64,000 bases of DNA from contig NC_033622.1 in NCBI RefSeq assembly GCF_001540865.1, positions 7,638,584 through 7,702,583 on the forward strand, read 5' to 3'. The notes beneath the pieces were generated by a model. The model saw only the letters and a program-made list of their open reading frames with translations. It was not told the origin of the DNA and searched no databases. The stretch comes from Ananas comosus. Taxonomy: Eukaryota > Streptophyta > Magnoliopsida > Poales > Bromeliaceae. Shown piece after piece: positions 30,663-41,939 of this stretch (position 1 is its first letter; every line of letters begins with the position of its first letter). The position numbers and the translations under genes were made by a program.

Positions 30663-30856
30663 TCAAATGAAATGTAAGAATGTGGTGTTCAACAAGTAGT
30701 CGGCGATGATTCGGCTCATCTTCTCGGTTGGGTGGACCGCATCCCAGAAAGCATATTTGGTTGCATCCGTGCACGTGAAAGGGCTCCACTGGTTGCACAG
30801 AAAGCCCATCTCGAACAACCCAGTAGCGCAACATCCAACCTCCACGTTCTCAAACC
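30663..30856 (-). pseudogene. GDSL esterase/lipase, last exon (copy 1)
   Basis: Minus strand, after the acceptor TTGTAG. It reads GFENVEVGCCATGLFEMGFL, CNQWSPFTCTDATKYAFWD, AVHPTEKMSRIIADYLL and ends at the stop 30663-30665. DAVHPTE holds the catalytic Asp and His of block V of plant GDSL lipases (SGNH hydrolases), which are usually secreted esterases acting on acyl esters. The exon itself is intact. The gene is incomplete because the 5' exons carrying the nucleophile GDS motif are not in the window. Confidence 0.88.
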
Positions 30857-30866
30857 CTACAATTAA

Positions 30867-30897
30867 CCATCCATCCATCCATCCATCCATCCATCCA
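30867..30897. repeat. (CATC)n microsatellite, copy 1
   Basis: About seven uninterrupted CATC units inside the GDSL intron. Copy 2 (34564-34595) has one unit changed to CGTC. Confidence 0.9.
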
Positions 30898-31817
30898 TTT
30901 GAATAATTAATTAATGATGATAATTAATTATTAATATTACTACCTTAATTAATTAGGATATATCATATATAATGAACACGGTCATATATGGCATAATTAA
31001 TTAAGCTTTAAGTATTCCCGTCATAATTATGATTATAATTAATTAAGCATCATCTTAATCAGTACTTTTTACTATCTGTAGGTAAAGCTGTACAGGGAAC
31101 ACCCTCCGCATGCAACAAACCATTTCGACATATAATAATGCTTTCACTTCGATTGACATCTGCCTCAACTTTCAATTCTTTATCATGTTTGAATTATTTT
31201 TGAAATTGAGATCATATTCTTGTTAATTTAACTGTCGAAACACTAATTTCAAGCGAAGACGCCGTGCATATTTTCGTTTTTTTTATATGGAGCATTCAAT
31301 CTTGACGAATTTCTAATTCAATTCAAAAAAATTAAGTAATTCAATTAAAACAATTAAAAGTTGAGGTACAATCATTGGAAAGAAAAATGTATGGTTGAGG
31401 CAGCAATTTTGAAATGGTCTGTAGCGGCGGAGTCTCCATATATACATTTTGCTGTTCAGTTCACATATTCCTGTGAGGCTAGCTACTTTGCAGAAACATA
31501 TCACTTTGTTTGTTTCGAGAAAATTGGGCTTAGCCTACTTATAAATTCTCTTACTTAATTTGTTGTGTGATCTTGCACCTGTTGCAACTTGGCCGAAATT
31601 CTAATCGATCCCTATATTCATCACAAGGAACTTGTACATATATGCATCTATAAAAAAGGATTTAGCGAGAGGGCGGATTAAACATTGCAAAATCAAGGAA
31701 GTGATATATTTGCTTGTTATTTTCTTTTTTTTTTTTTCTGTAACTAAAAAAAAAGAAAGAAATTAAACCATGTAACATAGAGGAAGTGTAAATTAGAGCA
31801 CTTGCGTGCAGACTTAC

Positions 31818-32304
31818 CGTAGAGGGATGGATTTTGGATGATGTGAAGAAAGTAGTCATAGAGCTGAGCCACTTTAAGCTGGATCCCTGGCAATGTAGCC
31901 CCCAGCTCTTCACACATTGCCTGTACCTTCGTATTGAAGTCCCTAGCTACCTTGTTGTAGTCCTGCACGCATTCAAGCATGAAGTTTCTGCTCCGCTCCA
32001 TCGGCAGACACCCCATCGCTGACATGCCAGTGAAACCGATCTTCCGAGCTCCCAAGTTGTAGATTTCTATGATGAACTCGCGCGTGAGTCCGACAAGGTA
32101 GTCCTCGTACTCGTCGACGGTGAATTCGAGGAACCGGTTTGACGTGAACGCAAAGTAGTTCTCAATGAAGTCGTTTGTTGCGATGCTGATGGCGTACACT
32201 GCTTCGCTTATTGTTTCCTTGGCACGGTCAACTCCGAGATAGCTTACCAATCTGGTTTGGTACTCTTTGAAGAACTCAACTTGCTTCCACAAGGGTATCA
32301 CACT
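31818..32304 (-). pseudogene. GDSL esterase/lipase, penultimate exon (copy 1)
   Basis: It lies between an acceptor-like TCAAG and the donor CTCTACG|GTAAG. It reads SVIPLWKQVEFFKEYQTRL, AVYAISIATNDFIENYF, GARKIGFTGMSAMGCLPMER, CVQDYNKVARDFNTK and IIQNPSLYG. Block III of plant GDSL lipases is normally G(T)ND; here it is ATND, replacing the oxyanion-hole Gly by Ala. GCLP after the GxxMSAM stretch is typical. Upstream sequence holds no exon with the GDS block before the TRIM at 32739, so the gene is 5'-truncated as assembled. Closest in style to the APG/At4g26790 group, from recall only. Confidence 0.88.
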
Positions 32305-32733
32305 CTTGAACCAATGAAATCAGAAAACAGAAATCAAATCTCTCTCCATTCAAAATTAATAGATACCTGAAATTAGATCTAAACTATATAGCTTTTTGGG
32401 TCTTCCAAAAACCCAAAAAAAAAAAAAGGAAAAGAAGACGAAGAAAAACTATAGGCCTTCTTTTGCATTGCTGATAATTTTTTTGTTTTCTTACTGATAA
32501 TTTTTTGTTTTCTTAAACATTAATTTTATATATTTTAATATACCGGTGAAAGAACTTTTCTTCTTTATTTTTACAGAAAATTTTTCTCTTGTTATCATCA
32601 TTGGTTAATTTGGAAGACATACATGAAACACAACTTATTTTGTAAAATATTTTGGAAGCCAAAAAAAAAGTTTTCAACTTTCCACCAATGATTTGAAAAT
32701 CGTATTGAACTGGTTGGTTCAATTGGTGTGATC

Positions 32734-32738
32734 GTGAC
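32734..32738. repeat. Target-site duplication GTGAC of the TRIM element (copy 1, left)
   Basis: Precedes TGTAACGCCCC. The partner after the element exists only for copy 2 (39650-39654), since copy 1 is cut at the N. Confidence 0.7.
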
Positions 32739-33055
32739 TGTAACGCCCCAATAGTCCCACATCGGATGGATACTGATTCCGATCAGTTTAATTATATGAG
32801 GCTTACACGCTAGTAATAATAACTATGTTTAAGCATTTTGGGCCAGTGGTTTAGGCCTAACGTGTAGCGCACTGGACCTTTGCAAATTGCGAGGTTCGAG
32901 TGGTTGGTTATGTGCTGAGCAATTCCAGAATTTCTGGTGGGTCGTTAACAGTGTTCCGACCTATGGCTCGCATCCCGAGAAGTGAGGTTTAAAGCCTAGC
33001 ACAAAAATCCGAAAAATCGAATTTTTGGTTAGCTCTCAAGTAGCCTTCATCAGGC

Positions 33056-33218
33056 TGTGTACCGGTACAGAGTTGATGGCTGTACCGATACAGGGTTGAT
33101 GGTTGTACCGGTACGGGATGGCGTACCGGTACACAGGCAGTTTTCCAGCAAACCCGACGCTCGGGTTTGGCTATTTAGCAGGATGTGTACCGGTACGCGG
33201 GCCCGTGTACCGGTACGC
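33056..33218 (+). repeat. GTACCGGTAC palindrome cluster, copy 1
   Basis: Six GTACCGGTAC-type sites (one GTACCGATAC). A 23-bp unit AGGGTTGATGG(C/T)TGTACCGGTAC-like repeat is present in an extra copy compared with 36653-36790. Confidence 0.8.
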
Positions 33219-33262
33219 AGTGACAGAATCTGAATGTTTGATTTTGCAGGGGTGTTTTTGCA

Positions 33263-33310
33263 ATTGTGGGCTTCTTATATCAGCACCCACGCCCCCTAGG
33301 GCTTCTTTGA
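33263..33310 (+). promoter_or_regulatory. TATA-like core and leader in gypsy LTR
   Basis: CTTCTTATATCAGCACCCACGCC lies 45 bases downstream of the palindromes and recurs at about 36845 and, as CTATATGATACCCCACGCC, at about 42594. It is followed by a leader ending GAGAAAG|GTAAGGGG, which looks like a splice donor. Confidence 0.45.
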
Positions 33311-34360
33311 GCTCACCACTGCAGGGAGAAAGGTAAGGGGACCCTCTCCACCCTTCCACTTAAATTTGATCTCCATTTTGCATGATTTTTGATGGATTTT
33401 CCCTCTCTTTTGCCCTTTGGTGCCATTTCCACCATGGATGAAGCTTGAAGCTTGGATTTGAGGCTTTGTTGAGGGGAGATCTTAGCATTTAGAGAGTTTA
33501 GAGCTTGGATTGAAGCTTCTAAAAGGTAATCTATTTATTCTCTCCCTCTAGATTGGATTTTTATTGGTGGTTTTGAGATGAAACCCTAGAATGAGGTTTT
33601 AGGGCTTATTTTGGGCATTTTGAATCTAGGGCTTTTGGAGCTAAATTGTTGGGATTAGAACCCTCCTTTGGGTTGGATTTGAAGGATTCTAGCCTTCTTT
33701 TGGAGCTTGTGAGAGTTTTCCTCCACCCTAGGTGAGTTTTGGCCCTTTTTGTTTCTAGGTTAATGTTTGACCTTATAGTTGATCGTAATGCCCGTGTATC
33801 TCTTCGCTCAATACTTTTAGGGTATTTTGAGGCTCGTGGACAACTTCGTTCGGCGAAACGAGGCACTACGCGATGGTTCGGTGGGTTTGACCTAGCCACA
33901 CAATGAGAAATTCTCATTTGTGATGATTTGGGTATCGTTAATTGAAAAAGCATGCATAATCATGTTAGATATATTTNGAAGCAGTTTTACAAACAAAATA
34001 GTTTCAGAATAATCGCTCTCCATTTAAACTCAACCAAATGCTCTATAATTTTTAACGAAAATCAATTCTCCAAATCAAATCAATTAGGCAAAAAAAAAAC
34101 TTTTTTACAGTCTAGCTAGGTCAAATGAGCCTAAAATCAATTATATAAAAATTACTTCTCGAACGGATAGGCTCTGAATAACCTATTACAAACGTGTGAA
34201 AGGTAAAAATCCGAAAAGAGCCTTCATATATTACAGTGCACGTTGCCAAACTGTATCTTATAAAATATTCCATTCAACAGCAGTTTTATGAAAAGCTAAT
34301 GTATTATTCTTTATATCACAAGGTATGAGGCTTCGTACGTAGAAGTCTGCCCCATAAAAA

Positions 34361-34554
34361 TCAAATGAAATGTAAGAATGTGGTGTTCAACAAGTAGTCG
34401 GCGATGATTCGGCTCATCTTCTCGGTTGGGTGGACCGCATCCCAGAAAGCATATTTGGTTGCATCCGTGCACGTGAAAGGGCTCCACTGGTTGCACAGAA
34501 AGCCCATCTCGAACAACCCAGTAGCGCAACATCCAACCTCCACGTTCTCAAACC
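34361..34554 (-). pseudogene. GDSL esterase/lipase, last exon (copy 2)
   Basis: Protein reading identical to the copy 1 exon at 30663-30856, including DAVHPTE and the stop. The lack of amino-acid differences fits alleles or a very recent duplication. Confidence 0.88.
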
Positions 34555-34564
34555 CTACAATTAA

Positions 34565-34597
<33 letters not shown>

Positions 34598-35413
34598 TGA
34601 ATAATTAATTAATGATGATAATTAATTATTAATATTACTACCTTAATTAATTAGGATATATCTTAATCAGTATAACTTTTTACTATCTGTAGGTAAAGCT
34701 GTACAGCTAGGGAACACCCTCCGCATGCAACAAGCCATTTCGACATATAATAATGCTTTCACTTCGATTGACATCTGCCTCAACTTTCAATTCTTTATCA
34801 TGTTTGAATTATTTTTGAAATTGAGATCATATTCTTGTTAATTTAACTGTCGAAACACTAATTTCAATCAAAGGCGCCGTGCATATTTTCGTTTTTTTTT
34901 ATATGGAGCATTCAATCTTGACGAATTTCTAATTCAATTCAAGTAATTAAAAGTTGAGGTACAATCATTGGAAAGAAAAATGTATAGTTGAGGCACCAAT
35001 TTTGAAATGGTCTGTAGCGGCGGAGTCTCCATATATACATTTTGCTGTTCAGTTCACATATTTCCTGTGAGGCTAGAACATATCACTTTGTTTGTTTCGA
35101 GAAAATTGGGCTTAGCCTACTTATAAATTCTCTTACTTAATTTGTTGTGTGATCTTGCAACTGTTGCAACTTGGCCGAAATTCTAATCGATCCCTATATT
35201 CATCACAAGGAACTTGTACATATATGCATCTATAAAAAAGGATTTTGATCAAAATTGCAAACCGAGAGGGCGGATTAAACATTGCAAAATCAAGGAAGTG
35301 ATATATTTGCTTGTTATTTTCCTTTTTTTTTTTCTGTAACTAAAAAAAAAGAAAGAAATTAAACCATGTAACATAGAGGAAGTGTAAATTAGAGCACTTG
35401 CGTGCAGACTTAC

Positions 35414-35900
35414 CGTAGAGGGATGGATTTTGGATGATGTGAAGAAAGTAGTCATAGAGCTGAGCCACTTTAAGCTGGATCCCTGGCAATGTAGCCCCCA
35501 GCTCTTCACACATTGTCTGTACCTTCGTATTGAAGTCCCTAGCTACCTTGTTGTAGTCCTGCACGCATTCAAGCATGAAGTTTCTGCTCCGCTCCATCGG
35601 CAGACACCCCATCGCTGACATGCCAGTGAAACCGATCTTCCGAGCTCCCAAGTTGTAGATTTCTATGATGAACTCGCGCGTGAGTCCGACAAGGTAGTCC
35701 TCGTACTCGTCGACGGTGAATTCGAGGAACCGGTTTGACGTGAACGCAAAGTAGTTCTCAATGAAGTCGTTTGTTGCGATGCTGATGGCGTACACTGCTT
35801 CGCTTATTGTTTCCTTGGCACGGTCAACTCCGAGATAGCTTACCAATCTGGTTTGGTACTCTTTGAAGAACTCAACTTGCTTCCACAAGGGTATCACACT
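35414..35900 (-). pseudogene. GDSL esterase/lipase, penultimate exon (copy 2)
   Basis: Same as 31818-32304 with one visible amino-acid change (KVQTMCEE for KVQAMCEE, a G/A difference). It also has ATND in block III. The 5' exons are again absent; the TRIM with its nested LTR lies 435 bases upstream of this exon. Confidence 0.88.
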
Positions 35901-36329
35901 CTTGAACCAATGAAATCAGAAAACAGAAATCAAATCTCTCTCCATTCAAAATTAATAGATACCTGAAATTAGATCTAAACTATATAGCTTTTTGGGTCTT
36001 CCAAAAACCCAAAAAAAAAAAAAGGAAAAGAAGAAGAAGAAAAACTATAGGCCTTCTTTTGCATTGCTGATAATTTTTTTGTTTTCTTACTGATAATTTT
36101 TTGTTTTCTTAAACATTAATTTTATATATTTTAATATACCGGTGAAAGAACTTTTCTTCTTTATTTTTACAGAAAATTTTTCTCTTGTTATCATCATTGG
36201 TTAATTTGGAAGACATACATGAAACACAACTTATTTTGTAAAATATTTTGGAAGTCAAAAAAAAAGTTTTCAACTTTCCACCAATGATTTGAAAATCGTA
36301 TTGAACTGGTTGGTTCAATTGGTGTGATC

Positions 36330-36334
36330 GTGAC
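36330..36334. repeat. Target-site duplication GTGAC of TRIM (left)
   Basis: Matches 39650-39654 after the 3' LTR. Confidence 0.88.
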
Positions 36335-36458
36335 TGTAACGCCCCAATAGTCCCACATCGGATGGATACTGATTCCGATCAGTTTAATTATATGAGGCTT
36401 ACATGCTAGTAATAATAACTGTGTTTAAGCATTTTGGGCCAGTAGTTTAGGCCTAACG

Positions 36459-39099
36459 TGTAGCGCACTGGACCTTTGCAAATTGCGAGGTTCGAGTGGT
36501 TGGTTGTGTGCTGAGCAATTCCAGAATTTTTGGTGGGTCGTTGACAGTGTTCCGACCTATGGCTTGCATCCCGAGAAGTGAGGTTTAAAGCTTAGCACAA
36601 AAATCCGAAAAATCGAATTTTTGGTCAGCTCTCAGGTAGCCTTCATTAGGCCCTGTACCGGTACAGGGTTGATGGTTGTACCGGTACGGGATGGCGTACC
36701 GGTACACAGGCAGTTTTCCAGCAAACCTGACGCTCGGGTTTGGCTATTTCGCAGGATGTGTACTGGTACGCGGGCCCGTGTACCGGTACGCAGTGACAGA
36801 ATCTGAATGTTTGATTCTGCAGGGGTGTTTTTGCAATTGTGGGCTTCTTATATCAGCACCCACGCCCCCTAGGGCTTCTTTGAGCTCACCATTGCAGGGA
36901 GAAAGGTAAGGGGACCCTCTCCACCCTTCCACTTGAATTTGATCTCCATTTTGCATGATTTTTGATGGATTTTCCCTCTCTTTTGCCCTTTGGTGCCATT
37001 TCCACCATGGATGAAGCTTGAAGCTTGGGTTTGAGGCTTTGTTGAGGGGAGATCTTAGCATTTAGAGAGTTTAGAGCTTGGATTGAAGCTTCTAAAAGGT
37101 AATCTACTTATTCTCTCCCTCTAGATTGGATTTTATTGGTGGTTTTGAGATAAAACCCTAGAATGAGATTTTAGGGCTTATTTTGGGCATTTTGAATCTA
37201 GGGCTTTTGGAGCTAAATTGTTGGGATTAGAATCCTCCTTTGGGTTGGATTTGAAGGATTCTAGCCTTCTTTTGGAGCTTGTGAGAGTTTTCCTCCACCC
37301 TAGGTGAGTTTTGACCCTTTTTGTTTCTAGGTTAATGTTTGACCTTATAGTTGATCGTAATGCCCGTGTATCTCTTCGCTCAATACTTTTAGGGTATTTT
37401 GAGGCTCGTGGACAACTTCGTTCGGCGAAACGAGGCACTACGCGACGGTTCGGTGGGTTTGACCTAGCCACACAATGAGAAATTCTCATTTGTGATGATT
37501 TGAGTATCGTTAATTGAAAAAGCATGCATAATCATGTTAGATATATTTATTATGATTTTTAGAATGCTTAAAATACCTATGTTACATGTAATGAAGTTTT
37601 GGACCTCTATGTAGTAGAGAGTTGCTTGAGAGACATAGGTTGCATTAGCGTTCTATGCGAGATTTGGTTTCATGTTTCTATTGTGTAAATGAACCTCGAT
37701 ACATGCATCCAAACTTAAGTTTAATTGAAACGTGAAAGATAACAAAATTGCCTTATAGAGGCACCGAATTTGGTTATTATGTGATTTAGAGAGCTAATGT
37801 CATCAAGTGATGGAGCTCGGGACATGGTTAAACCTAGTGAATAGGGCCATTGAGGGATTGGAAACATGTTGAACATTGAATTGTCTAAGTGTCATCAAGG
37901 GGCACTAGGCGTAATGAAAGTTGAAACTTCACTTGTGACTTAGAACTAGATCTTCGAGATGCTAGTGACTATACCATGTTAGAGACATGAGGATTGGATA
38001 CTTGAGACTTGGACTATGCTTGCTTGCCATTTGTGCTCATTCGCACATGCTTGTGACGGTCGCTCCCTACAAGCCGGCACTCCGGAGTTAGCCTTCGCGA
38101 CTACGTTCGCTCATGCGGTATTGAGAAGCCTACGGGGTCGAGTAGAACAGACACATTCCAAGAGTATGGATATTGGGTTACCACAGGCACTTAGGCGGCA
38201 CAAGCTGGACTACCTTTGGTGGGTCCTTAATTGGAAATGGAAATCGATACAGGGTTGAGAATGAATAATCACTACTAGATAGGCTTAGTAGTTGGATTAC
38301 TTGACATGCTCATGACATAACATTGGGATATATAGTATACTTGCCTGTTCCATTCATTGCATCATAGTATACTGGGTTGCTTTGATAGAGATCACTCCTT
38401 ATGCATTGACATATTGCATCGTGAGGTTTACTTGTTTATTCTGTTGAGGCATAATAGTATGCATTGGACTTATTATCTTATGATAGCGTTGATGTACATC
38501 ACCATGACATCATGCTTACTTGAGACATAGTAGTATAGCATTTCATTTATGCTTTTTTTCAGCAGTTCTTATACTCGCTTTTTATTGCTTATTATTACTG
38601 TCGTTACTTACCCCTTTTTTTTTTGGGCCTAGTGGTGCATTGAGCTGAGGTCAGTAATTGCCCACTGGGAACTATAAACTATATTTCTCACGCCCTTTGT
38701 TTTATGTTTTCTTTCAGAGCCTTCCACGCCGGGAGAGGCTAGGGACCGCGGGAAGGGAGTTGCTTCGAGCTAGCTCCTTCGAGGACGATTCGATAGGTGG
38801 TCTACCTCTCGTTGTTTTATTTTGTGAGAGGTCGAGAGTTGTACCCGCATTTGTATAGAGACCACCATTTTTGTACTAGAGTCAGATATTGTACTACCTT
38901 ATATCTTACTTTTACTGTTTTGGTTACGTTTTCTTTACTCTGGTTATAGATGATAGAATCATACCTACTCTGATATCTTTAGATGTAGATTATTTCTTGC
39001 TTTTACTTTCGCTTTTATTGTAGACGCCTTATATGTGCAGACATATGGCGGGTCTGGGAGCGCTCCTGGGAAGGCCACTGCCGGTCCCGAGGCGTGACA
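36459..39099 (+). repeat. Gypsy solo LTR nested in the TRIM 5' LTR
   Basis: It runs TGTAGCGCACTGG... to ...CGAGGCGTGACA, 2.64 kb, flanked by TAACG at 36454-36458 and 39100-39104. It is an intact LTR of the GTACCGGTAC family with no N, the best reference copy in the window for the plus-strand layout: palindromes at 36653-36790, TATA-like box near 36845, donor-like GAGAAAG|GTAAGG near 36905, conserved 'gtcgctccctacaagccgg' core near 38060, end block from 39030. Confidence 0.9.
36653..36792 (+). repeat. GTACCGGTAC palindrome cluster, copy 2
   Basis: Five sites: TGTACCGGTACAG, TGTACCGGTACGG, CGTACCGGTACAC, TGTACTGGTACGC (one mismatch) and TGTACCGGTACGC. Confidence 0.8.
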
Positions 39100-39136
39100 T
39101 AACGAGTTATTATTGCTGGCGGGTCAGATCGTTACA

Positions 39137-39155
39137 TTTGGTATCAGAGCCAAAT
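39137..39155 (+). promoter_or_regulatory. TRIM primer-binding site
   Basis: TTTGGTATCAGAGCC directly follows the 5' LTR end GTTACA, complementary to the 3' end of plant initiator tRNA-Met. Confidence 0.85.
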
Positions 39156-39654
39156 ACCTGCCGAAAGTGTGAGAGCATAAGTACTATGTGGGACAAAGTA
39201 CTACACCAACGTCAAAAATATTCGACAAGGGTCACAAACAAGATCATCGCTTTAATCAATCCGATTTTTTAGGATTGGATTCAATTTCATTTTGTTTTGC
39301 AGAAGCGGAGTCTTTTTTGTGGGCTTTTTTCTTTTTTTTTTTGTCAAGTGAAGTGCTAGAAAAAGTAGTGAATTTAGGGAAAAAGGATATAGGTACCTCT
39401 AGAATCTCACATTGCCTGGTAATTCTGGTCTTAGTCTGTCTTTCTGTGATCTGGTTTGTACCCGACGAGGACGTCAGAGTTTAAAGAGGGGGGGTTTGTA
39501 ACACTCCAATTGTCCCACATCAATTGGAATATTGATTCCGATTAATTTATATGAGGCCTATACACTAGTAATAATAACTGGGCTTAAGAATTTTGAACCG
39601 GTGGTTTAGGCCTAACGCGTTATTGTTGTTGGCGGGTCGGATCATTACAGTGAC

Positions 39655-40097
39655 TCAACTTATAAAGTTGTTTGACTCAACTCTTTGAACTAGATAAAGT
39701 CAAAGAATCGCTATAAACCGCTCAAACTGATGATTCAACTATTGAGCTAGTAGACCAGTTAGATTTTAATTATACCAACTGGATTTTTTTTTATTAAGTC
39801 ATATTAAAATCCAACAGCTTAAAATTAACTTAGCTAATTTTATTTTCTATTTGCGCAGATCAGTCTCATAAAAAGTGAAGCTTGAAATTAAACCTTAAAA
39901 TTACATCGATGAATACTTTTTGGAAAGATTTTGCTTGACTTTCTTTATCAATTCTTGTTTGTTTGCTGTGTCTTATGATCTGATGGTCTTAGAAGAGGTA
40001 CTCAGTCCATTGGATATTGTTATATGTACTTAATTTGGCCTAGAAATTAGCATTCTATAATTAAGTATGATAGTAGAATAATAATAATAATAATAAT

Positions 40098-40137
<40 letters not shown>

Positions 40138-40425
40138 TATATAATAAAATTAAAAATAATAATTAAATAAATATTTACACTATCATGCTAACGTCACTGA
40201 TCAACCAGTGGTTGACCCACTGACTAGACTCGACAGGCACCTAGCGACCGAGTGGTTGCCACACAGGTGTAGGATCAGCTAGAGACCGATGACTAGGTAT
40301 TATTTTATTAAATGATATACAATATAGGGTATTGTTCGATAAGGATGCATTGCATTTATTCATGGTAAGCAAGATATTTGCTCTTACTCATAGGATTATT
40401 ATCATAGGCACACACTAAGTGGGTT
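39655..40425 (+). other. Non-coding host or element leader, with TAA/TTA microsatellite
   Basis: No gene is recognised. A compound microsatellite, (ATA)n then (TTA)n, lies at about 40078-40135 and could form a hairpin. From about 40410 the sequence passes into gypsy protease. Confidence 0.5.
40078..40135. repeat. (ATA)n(TTA)n microsatellite, self-complementary
   Basis: About six ATA units followed by about twelve TTA units. The two halves are complementary. Confidence 0.9.
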
Positions 40426-41930
40426 TAGGTTCCGGACCACGCCTTCTATGTCACCGACTACTGCCTTGCCTATCCAATATGGATAGGTGACTGGATCATG
40501 CCAGTGGACTTATTTTTGTTGAGACGGATTAAGGGTTTCAACATTGTGCTAGAGATGGACGGGCTCTCGAAGTATTGGAAGACTTGAGTCATCACCTTTC
40601 GGGAATCAAGGCAAAAGAAGTTTGTCTAGCAGGGTTGTAGGAACTCACTTTTCACCATGATTGTCTCTACATCCTGAGCGAAGAAGTTGATTAATGGCAG
40701 ATATGTGGCCTCCTTGGCCATTGTGGTGGAAGATTGAACCGAGTCTCCAGTGCTCGAGGGCATTCCCGTGCCCCGTGAGTTTTCGAATGTATTCCCAAAA
40801 GAATTACTGGGAAAGCTGCTGGACCGGGAGATCAAGTTTGTAATTGACTTAGTTCCTAGGACCATGTCAATATCTAAAGCACTCTACTATATGGTACTAG
40901 TGGAGTTGAGAGAGTTAAGGCTCAGTTGCAAGATCTGCTAGAAAAAGGCTTCAGTAAGCTTGGTGTGTCCCTATAGGGTGCTCCGGTGCTATTTGTGAAG
41001 AAGAAAAATAGATTCTTGCGGTTGTACGTGGATTACAAAGAACTTAATAAAGTTGCAATAAAGAATAAGTATCCACTATCGTGAATTGATAATCGATTTG
41101 ATCAGCTATAGAGGTCCCGAGTATATTCTAAGATTGACCTTCAGTCTAGATACCACCAATTGAGAATCAAGCCAGAGGACAGGCACAAAAAGGCTATTAG
41201 ATTCGATATGGTCATTAAAACTTCACTATGATGCCATTTGGGCTCACCAATGCTTCAACAACTTTTATGGATATTATGAATTATGTCTTCAAGCCTTTTT
41301 TGACTGATTTTTCTTGGACTTCATTGATGTATTTTGCTCTACTCTCAAAGTGACAAGGAATATAAAGAATATTTTAAAGAAATTTTGCAAGTCCTTTGAG
41401 AGCAGAAGCTATTCACCAAATTAAAGAAGTGCAAATTTTGGCTCCAAAAAGTTGCATTCTTGGGGCATGTGATTCCTCAAGTTGGTGTTTCGGTGGACCC
41501 CAAGAAGGTAGAAGCAATCAAGGATTGGCCTCGACCTACGAATGTTACCAAAGCCTAAGATTTATCAATCTTTAAAGGTATTATCGGCGGTTTGTGGAGG
41601 GGTTCTTGAAAATCACCACTCCACTTATGTGCCACATTTATTTGGAGCGATGAATGCAATAAAAGGTTCCAATTGTTGAAGAAAAAGCTGACATCGGCTC
41701 TAATCCTCACCTTGCCTATGGTGGGAAAAGGATTCGTGGTATATAGTGATGCATTCCAAAATGGTCTTGTGTGTGTTTTGATGAGGAGGAGAAGATGATG
41801 GCCTATACCTCTAAGCAGTTGAAGAACTATAAAAAGAATTACCCTATCCATGACCTAAGAGCTTTTAAAATAGTGGAGTTCTAATGGAAGTAGCTTAAAA
41901 AGCTTTTAAAATAGTTTCAGCAAAGTTTTG
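40426..41930 (+). pseudogene. Decayed chromovirus protease and reverse transcriptase (element B)
   Basis: Read across frames: IGDWIMPVDLFLL and GFNIVLEMDGLSKYW (protease tail), then EGIPVPREFSNVFPKELLGK, LLDREIKFVIDLVPRTMSIS and KALYYMVLVELREL of RT. Then come KNLIKLQ-like, YSKIDLQ-like, FIDV-like, FLGHVI-like and YRRFVEGF pieces in shifting frames, ending near YPIHDLRAFKIVEF. It matches the order of the full-length element at 11481-14957 but has many frameshifts and stops, so it is much older. RNase H and the start of integrase are missing to the right, where LTRs intervene. Confidence 0.85.
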
Positions 41931-41939
41931 GGGGCTATT

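Larger units (their letters stand above)
30257..33976 (-). repeat. Duplicated block, copy 1 (GDSL gene end plus TRIM and LTR)
   Basis: It is nearly identical to 33978-37548, starting GAAGCAGTTTTACAAAC in both. The copies differ by scattered substitutions and indels, for example extra bases near 30960-31050 here. Both contain the TRIM insertion with the gypsy LTR nested in it. Copy 1 ends in the middle of that LTR at a single N (33977), where copy 2 starts from its beginning. The join type suggests two haplotypes placed head to tail rather than a real tandem duplication. Confidence 0.85.
32739..33976 (+). mobile_element. TRIM 5' LTR interrupted by gypsy LTR, truncated (copy 1)
   Basis: The TRIM LTR starts TGTAACGCCCCAATAG. 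At 32863 the gypsy LTR TGTAGCGCACTGG interrupts it after TAACG (32858-32862). The gypsy LTR carries GTACCGGTAC palindromes at about 33056-33218, with one 23-bp unit more than in copy 2. Sequence stops at the single N at 33977. Confidence 0.8.
33978..37548 (-). repeat. Duplicated block, copy 2
   Basis: Second copy of 30257-33976, continuous with the complete gypsy solo LTR, TRIM and right flank. It is about 150 bases shorter, mainly through small indels in non-coding sequence. Confidence 0.85.
36335..39649 (+). mobile_element. TRIM element (about 670 bp) expanded by a nested gypsy solo LTR
   Basis: Terminal-repeat retrotransposon in miniature. The 5' LTR is 36335-36458 plus 39105-39136 (about 156 bases, TGTAAC...GTTACA), with the gypsy LTR lodged inside. 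A primer site TTTGGTATCAGAGCC starts at 39137 (initiator tRNA-Met type). The 360-base internal region has no coding capacity and a purine tract AAAGAGGGGGGG lies at 39484-39494. The 3' LTR is 39497-39649 (TGTAACACTCC...ATTACA). Target duplication GTGAC flanks the whole. TRIMs encode nothing and are mobilised by proteins of other elements. Confidence 0.88.

Noticed and set aside
30257..37548. True tandem gene duplication of the GDSL lipase
   Set aside because: Not excluded, but the single N at the join, the mid-LTR break of copy 1 and the shared nested insertions favour two haplotypes placed in series.
39137..39155. tRNA-like sequence
   Set aside because: TTTGGTATCAGAGCC is a retroelement primer-binding site complementary to a tRNA end; no cloverleaf surrounds it.
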